This document shows, piece after piece, positions 39,952 to 44,075 of a stretch of DNA of 44,075 nt. The first letter of the stretch is position 1, and each line of letters starts with the position of its first letter. The notes beneath the pieces were generated by a model. The model made no database searches, was not told the origin of the DNA, and saw only the letters and a list, made by a program, of their open reading frames with translations. The stretch is from Ascoidea tarda (nom. inval.) (Eukaryota; Ascomycota; Saccharomycetes; Ascoideales; Ascoideaceae), in contig JAKTTS010000066.1 of the NCBI GenBank assembly GCA_030560485.1, forward strand, positions 1 through 44,075. Reading direction: 5' to 3'. The translations under genes were made by a program, and so were the position numbers.

Positions 39952-41517
39952 ATGGCGCAACAAGGAACCTGGGCCAGGCTATTGGCCTCTGTGTCGTCTT
40001 CCACAAATCAGAGAACTTTTACTGCAGAGAAAAACGTGCTCTTCATTGGGGGCTCTACGGCAGATCAAAACGTCATTATCCAGAGCTTGTATTACCAAGC
40101 TGGCTACGATGCTGACAGCTACCAGAAGAGCCACTTCAGCACCTCTCACCACAACAGAATTGCAAACGATTTTTCCCTTGGCTACACCTACATTCAGTAC
40201 TTTGATGACAACAGCGATCTATTGGCTCACATGAACATCTACACAATTCCGTCTAACAGCTACAGTTCAGACAGCGAATACAGCGCTGACACTTTCGACA
40301 AGTTTTCCTCTTACTCTAACTTGATCTCTCTTTTTGTTAAAAATATTGAGCCACAAAACCTATTGATCATTCCAGTATTGGATTATAACTGCCAGCCAAA
40401 ATATTTTTTGAGATTCTTGACAAACATTTTGCAGAATTTATATCTGATTTTTAGTGACAAGAATGCAGAAAACGATAACCAAAGTAGTTTCAATCAAAAC
40501 AATCTCTTTTTGAAGAAAACTTTTCAAAAAAATTCTTCCTACTATATTTCAAATTCTTTCTCAAATATCCTACCTTTAAATACAGGCGAATGTGATATAT
40601 GTCTTGGTTGTCATCTATTAATTTTGCTAATAAACTCAATTGATCATCAAAATCTTGATATTCATTTTGACGACTTTATTCAACAATCTTTAAGAACAAT
40701 TGCATTATCACACGCTGCCTCTCTACTTTTTTTACCAAATATAAATAATATCAATCTACTAAATAACAAAAATACTTCATCTGATTTTCCCTTATTAAGT
40801 TTACTATCTCAAATTTTAAACTTCAAATTCAAAAAAAATTTGATAATTGATAATAATGACAATAATAAAAATAACTCCGATGACAATGATAACAATAATA
40901 TAAACATTTTAATTAAACCGACCTTAATAGATCAACTAAACTTACTCATTCCTTCTGGTTATGATTCTTGGAATAGAATTAAAACAATCAATGAAAATTT
41001 TGATATTTCCTCATTTTTCACTAATTATACGACTTTATTTAATAATTATCTCAACGGAACTCGCCCCCGTTCAAATGAAGATAACCAATTTCAATTTTAT
41101 GAGTCCAAAATCCCTTTAATTTCTTTTTCAAATAATACTATTATTGACAATAATAATCCTTATCCTTATCCTTATCCTAATCCTGATAATGACAACGGCC
41201 CCACTAACAATCCCAATCTATATATTGATAATCAAAATCAAGAAGATGAAAATGATGACATCTCCTTGCAAGGCTTTCTTTCTCAAAATTACAACTCCAC
41301 TCAATCATCGTTTAAAACTGCTCCCAATATCAACTCCTCTTTTAGTAATTTAAATTTGAATAACTCTCAGAATTTTCCAGAAAATAGCTATTCAAATCAT
41401 TCAATTAATAATAGTCTTCTCATCAACAACTCATATTTAATTAGCAAAGATTCCCAAAAGGAGGTTTTAACTGATTTTTTTCATAATTTGATTAAAAAAA
41501 AAAGTTTAGAATCTTAA
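39952..41517 (+). CDS. DYN3: Dynein light intermediate chain (Dyn3-like)
   Basis: 521 residues from the ATG at 39952. The frame is open back to 39799, but that would run through the tRNA-like sequence and an odd Cys/Trp/Leu-rich stretch. The LIC-type GTPase-like fold is recognisable. It starts with WARLLASVSS and the nucleotide-loop position NVLFIGGSTADQN (about residues 28-40), then GYTYIQYFDD. Later come HFDDFIQQSLRTIALSHAASLLF and LIPSGYDSWNRI, matching the LIC segments FDFIQxxLRxxxLxxGASLxY and VPxGWDxxxKI. The P-loop lacks the usual GK[ST]. Role in family: binds the heavy-chain tail and stabilises cytoplasmic dynein. The second half is Asn-rich. Divergent from ASK1; converges with CDT1. 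Confidence 0.85.
   Translation: MAQQGTWARLLASVSSSTNQRTFTAEKNVLFIGGSTADQNVIIQSLYYQAGYDADSYQKSHFSTSHHNRIANDFSLGYTYIQYFDDNSDLLAHMNIYTIPSNSYSSDSEYSADTFDKFSSYSNLISLFVKNIEPQNLLIIPVLDYNCQPKYFLRFLTNILQNLYLIFSDKNAENDNQSSFNQNNLFLKKTFQKNSSYYISNSFSNILPLNTGECDICLGCHLLILLINSIDHQNLDIHFDDFIQQSLRTIALSHAASLLFLPNINNINLLNNKNTSSDFPLLSLLSQILNFKFKKNLIIDNNDNNKNNSDDNDNNNINILIKPTLIDQLNLLIPSGYDSWNRIKTINENFDISSFFTNYTTLFNNYLNGTRPRSNEDNQFQFYESKIPLISFSNNTIIDNNNPYPYPYPNPDNDNGPTNNPNLYIDNQNQEDENDDISLQGFLSQNYNSTQSSFKTAPNINSSFSNLNLNNSQNFPENSYSNHSINNSLLINNSYLISKDSQKEVLTDFFHNLIKKKSLES
41158..41184. repeat. TTATCC hexamer repeat coding Pro-Tyr
   Basis: Short tandem of TATCCT units in the DYN3 frame giving alternating Pro and Tyr. 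Confidence 0.8.
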
Positions 41518-41582
41518 TTTATCTTCTTTTTTCCATGTCAAAGAAAAATACCATGATAGAATAAATATATATATGTATGATT

Positions 41583-44030
41583 TTAGGAAAGGTATTTAAG
41601 CACTTCATTCCTTTTATTAAAAAAATTGAACTTAACGACGCAAGTTCGAATTTCTTTTTCTATTTTTGTTTCATTTTCATTGCTTGGATTCCCATTTTTA
41701 AATTTGAATATTTGAAAAATTTCATTTGGCAATCTTTCATCCATTATTTTTAAGATTTGTGTTGCCTCCTTTGTACTTAATGAAGTTGATGTTGAACTAT
41801 CAAGTATTTTTTCGGCTAATTTATTTATAGAATATGGTTTATTATTTTCTAAAAAGTAAAGTATATTGAATACAGGCTTTAATTTCCCAACCAAATAATT
41901 TTCCTGTTTAATCTCTTTAATAGATTTATTAGAATCAATTGTATTGTTTTTATATTTTAGTTTATTTAATTCAAGTTTATTTTTTTCTTTTAATCGAATT
42001 CTTTCTAATAAAGATAATTTTTTAGCTGGATCACCATTAGTATTTAAGTTTTCTGTTTTATCTGTAGTTGTTGATAAATGGGGGTCGTGATTTAATACTT
42101 TTTTTCTTCCACAAGAATTTTTATCAAAAATTAATTTTCTCTTTCTATTGTTACTATTTTCATCTTCAATTTCTTCAAAAATTGGGTGAGGGTTATAAAA
42201 ATTGAAATTATCGTGAGATTTATCAATTTCATCAACTTTATTATTTAAAATGCCTTGAATATAATCATCAATTTTTGCATTAAATTTGTTTTTTCTTTTC
42301 ATTAATAAAGAGGCAAAGGTTGCTAAGTTAATATCGTTTGGCAATTTAATGAGAAATTCATCTTTTTTTTTAGAATTTTTGTATTTTAAAATTTTATATG
42401 AATTTGGATATAGGTATAAAATTTGCCAAATATTTTTTAGAGAGAAGTGTTTCAAAGTTATAAGTGAGATTTCATGTAAAAAGTTTGATAGCAATGGTAT
42501 ATTTATATGTTTTAGGAAGTGAGTGTATAATAAGTTATCTAAATTTACAAATAGTTCCTTTAAAGAAATTAGGAATTGAATTAAATTTTTTATTTCGAGA
42601 TTGAGAAACTGAAATAAATTTTTGAATAAAAAATTTTGAAAAAAGTTTTTATAGTAGGGATTAATTTTCAATGAGGAAGAATGAGGGTTTGATTGAAATA
42701 GTGAGTAATATTTAAAAATTTTATAATAAGTTAATAGGTTGCCAAAGTTGAGAGAATTGTTAAAAAATAGAGAGTAAATTTGATTTTGATTTTGATTTTG
42801 ATTTTGATTTTGATTTTGATTTTGGTCTAATTTTAAAGATCTTTGATTAATTAAATTAATATAATAAGACAGGTTGTATTTCAAGTCATCAAATAATTTG
42901 AATAATTTTTGAGAATTTTGATGATCAAGAGATAAAGTTAGATTAGGGAAATGATTAAATTGAAGGAAGGTGGGATTATTGGTTGAATTTAGAGAAATTT
43001 GATTAATATTTGAGATGAAAAATCCATCAGAAATGAATTCGAATAATTTACCAATGGATAGTAATAAATAAGCATTTGAATCACTTGAAGTGAGTAAGTT
43101 AAAGCTATAGGACGATGAATTTGTAAAGGAGGATAAATTGATTGAATTTAAATCATTGATGTAAAAAAAAGATAAAAAGGATAAATTATTAAATTTTTTG
43201 ATTGATTTATAATTTGATAGAATTGAGTCATGAATTTTTTTCGATAATAATTTATTATTGTTTTTATTGTTTAGAGAGATCGAAGATTCTATCAATCGAT
43301 TTAGATAATCAATATCTTTACCATTATCATTATTTTGAATGCCTAGATTAAATTCATTAGAATTTAATAAATTAGTAAGTGATAGTTCGTTATAAGATTG
43401 ATTGTCGGAGATGTTATTGGAATTATTATTAGAATTAGTACTAAATAGAAGATGAAAATTGGAAATATCGATATTTAAATGATCAAATATTAAGCAAATT
43501 AGATGATTTGATAAGTTAAGAAATCTTTGGTATAATAGGTTCAAATTAATTAATGATTGATCATTTGCGTCAATAGTATTGAGAAAGGAAGAGTTTGATA
43601 ATAAATTTTTATAAATTTCATCATTGTTAAGGGCAGAATTCAAATTTGAGAGTTTTTGTTTTTCTAAATTGGATAAATTTTTTCGATTGACATTCCAATT
43701 GAATTCCTGGTAATTTTGGTAATTTTGGTGATTTTGGTTCTCAGATTTGTAGAAACCATTAAAAGAATTTTGGATTATGTGTTTTTGATTTTGATGGTGA
43801 TTAAAAAAGCTGTCGACGTTGTCTTGTTGAAGAAAGCTGCCCAATAAAGATTCAGTTGATATCAGGTCATTTTGGTTATTCAACGATAAGAGATTGAAAT
43901 TTTTCAATACACAAAAGCCATTTTGAAGTAGAGTCAAAATCAATTTGTCCAAAGTCTGGTATTTTGTCTTGATGCTATCTAAGGCAAGTAAATCAATCAA
44001 CAACTCATCTCCATAAACCGAATTTGGCAT
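41583..44030 (-). CDS. TAH11: Cdt1/Tah11 replication licensing factor
   Basis: 815 residues (S. cerevisiae Tah11 is about 604); extra length comes from Asn-rich and QN inserts. The N terminus, MPNSVYGDELLIDLLALD then TLLQNGFCVLKNF, fits the inactive 2-oxoglutarate-dioxygenase-like fold of fungal Cdt1. The C-terminal part has the family hallmark SLLERIRLKEK and then the winged-helix segment LKPVFNILYFLENNKP with AEKILDSS and FNKRNEVLKYL, the MCM-binding domain. Cdt1 brings Mcm2-7 to ORC-Cdc6 at origins in G1. A basic run (NNRKRKLIFDK) lies between the domains and could be a nuclear signal. The start ATG is 45 bases from the window end, so the promoter is not visible. Confidence 0.75.
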   Translation of the reverse strand: MPNSVYGDELLIDLLALDSIKTKYQTLDKLILTLLQNGFCVLKNFNLLSLNNQNDLISTESLLGSFLQQDNVDSFFNHHQNQKHIIQNSFNGFYKSENQNHQNYQNYQEFNWNVNRKNLSNLEKQKLSNLNSALNNDEIYKNLLSNSSFLNTIDANDQSLINLNLLYQRFLNLSNHLICLIFDHLNIDISNFHLLFSTNSNNNSNNISDNQSYNELSLTNLLNSNEFNLGIQNNDNGKDIDYLNRLIESSISLNNKNNNKLLSKKIHDSILSNYKSIKKFNNLSFLSFFYINDLNSINLSSFTNSSSYSFNLLTSSDSNAYLLLSIGKLFEFISDGFFISNINQISLNSTNNPTFLQFNHFPNLTLSLDHQNSQKLFKLFDDLKYNLSYYINLINQRSLKLDQNQNQNQNQNQNQNQIYSLFFNNSLNFGNLLTYYKIFKYYSLFQSNPHSSSLKINPYYKNFFQNFLFKNLFQFLNLEIKNLIQFLISLKELFVNLDNLLYTHFLKHINIPLLSNFLHEISLITLKHFSLKNIWQILYLYPNSYKILKYKNSKKKDEFLIKLPNDINLATFASLLMKRKNKFNAKIDDYIQGILNNKVDEIDKSHDNFNFYNPHPIFEEIEDENSNNRKRKLIFDKNSCGRKKVLNHDPHLSTTTDKTENLNTNGDPAKKLSLLERIRLKEKNKLELNKLKYKNNTIDSNKSIKEIKQENYLVGKLKPVFNILYFLENNKPYSINKLAEKILDSSTSTSLSTKEATQILKIMDERLPNEIFQIFKFKNGNPSNENETKIEKEIRTCVVKFNFFNKRNEVLKYLS
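42776..42823. repeat. GATTTT hexamer repeat coding Gln-Asn
   Basis: Perfect tandem of TTTGAT units in the Cdt1-like frame, read on the minus strand as alternating Gln and Asn. Length variation would keep the frame. Confidence 0.9.
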
Positions 44031-44075
44031 GATTAAACTGAATTGTGTTAAATTGAAATTAGCTGGTTATACAGA

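Noticed and set aside
1-44075. Retroelements, DNA transposons, CRISPR arrays, rRNA
   Set aside because: No reverse transcriptase, integrase or transposase motifs, long terminal repeats or spaced direct-repeat arrays were seen. The repeats present are simple tandem tracts.

Overview
The window is nuclear DNA from a budding yeast (Saccharomycotina). Supporting this are long intronless genes, one short spliced gene with GTAAGT and TACTAAC signals, AT-rich intergenic DNA, Asn/Ser-rich low-complexity inserts, and yeast-type eRF1, Snp1, Crz1, Acl4, Mil1, Ask1 and dynein. Three in-frame CTG codons in the dynein heavy chain fall where, as I recall the family, fungal and animal dyneins carry Ser or Thr. 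A CUG-Ser yeast (for example Ascoidea/Saccharomycopsis or the Candida/Debaryomyces group) is therefore likely; the species is not determined.

Layout. 1-946: 5'-truncated alpha/beta hydrolase (Imo32/Eat1 family). 1135-2856: Asn/Ser-rich protein with paired SILK and RVxF motifs for protein phosphatase 1. 3144-4185 (-): U1-70K (SNP1) with an intron directly after its ATG. 5175-7169 (-): Crz1-like calcineurin-responsive zinc-finger factor. 8977-10326: eRF1 (SUP45). 11064-12911 and 12959-14002: two unrecognised low-complexity frames that may be one gene. 14771-28138: cytoplasmic dynein heavy chain (DYN1), one 13.4-kb frame. 28804-29922 (-): Acl4, the Rpl4 chaperone. 30304-33537: Mil1/DUF726 membrane hydrolase-like protein. 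About 34.0-37.0 kb: a stretch of gene relics (phosphate permease fragment, a decayed member of a fungal hypothetical family, other debris). 37565-39652 (-): Ask1, a DASH/Dam1 complex subunit. 39771-39842: tRNA-like sequence with intact A and B boxes. 39952-41517: dynein light intermediate chain (DYN3). 41583-44030 (-): Cdt1/Tah11 replication licensing factor.

Three of the genes serve the mitotic spindle or microtubule motor (DYN1, DYN3, ASK1). ASK1 and DYN3 are divergent around the tRNA-like sequence. Otherwise the window is ordinary housekeeping content. The unusual parts are the relic stretch, the CUG evidence, the possible joined gene at 11-14 kb, the tRNA-like sequence and a very short dynein C terminus. 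No CRISPR array, rRNA or intact transposon was seen.
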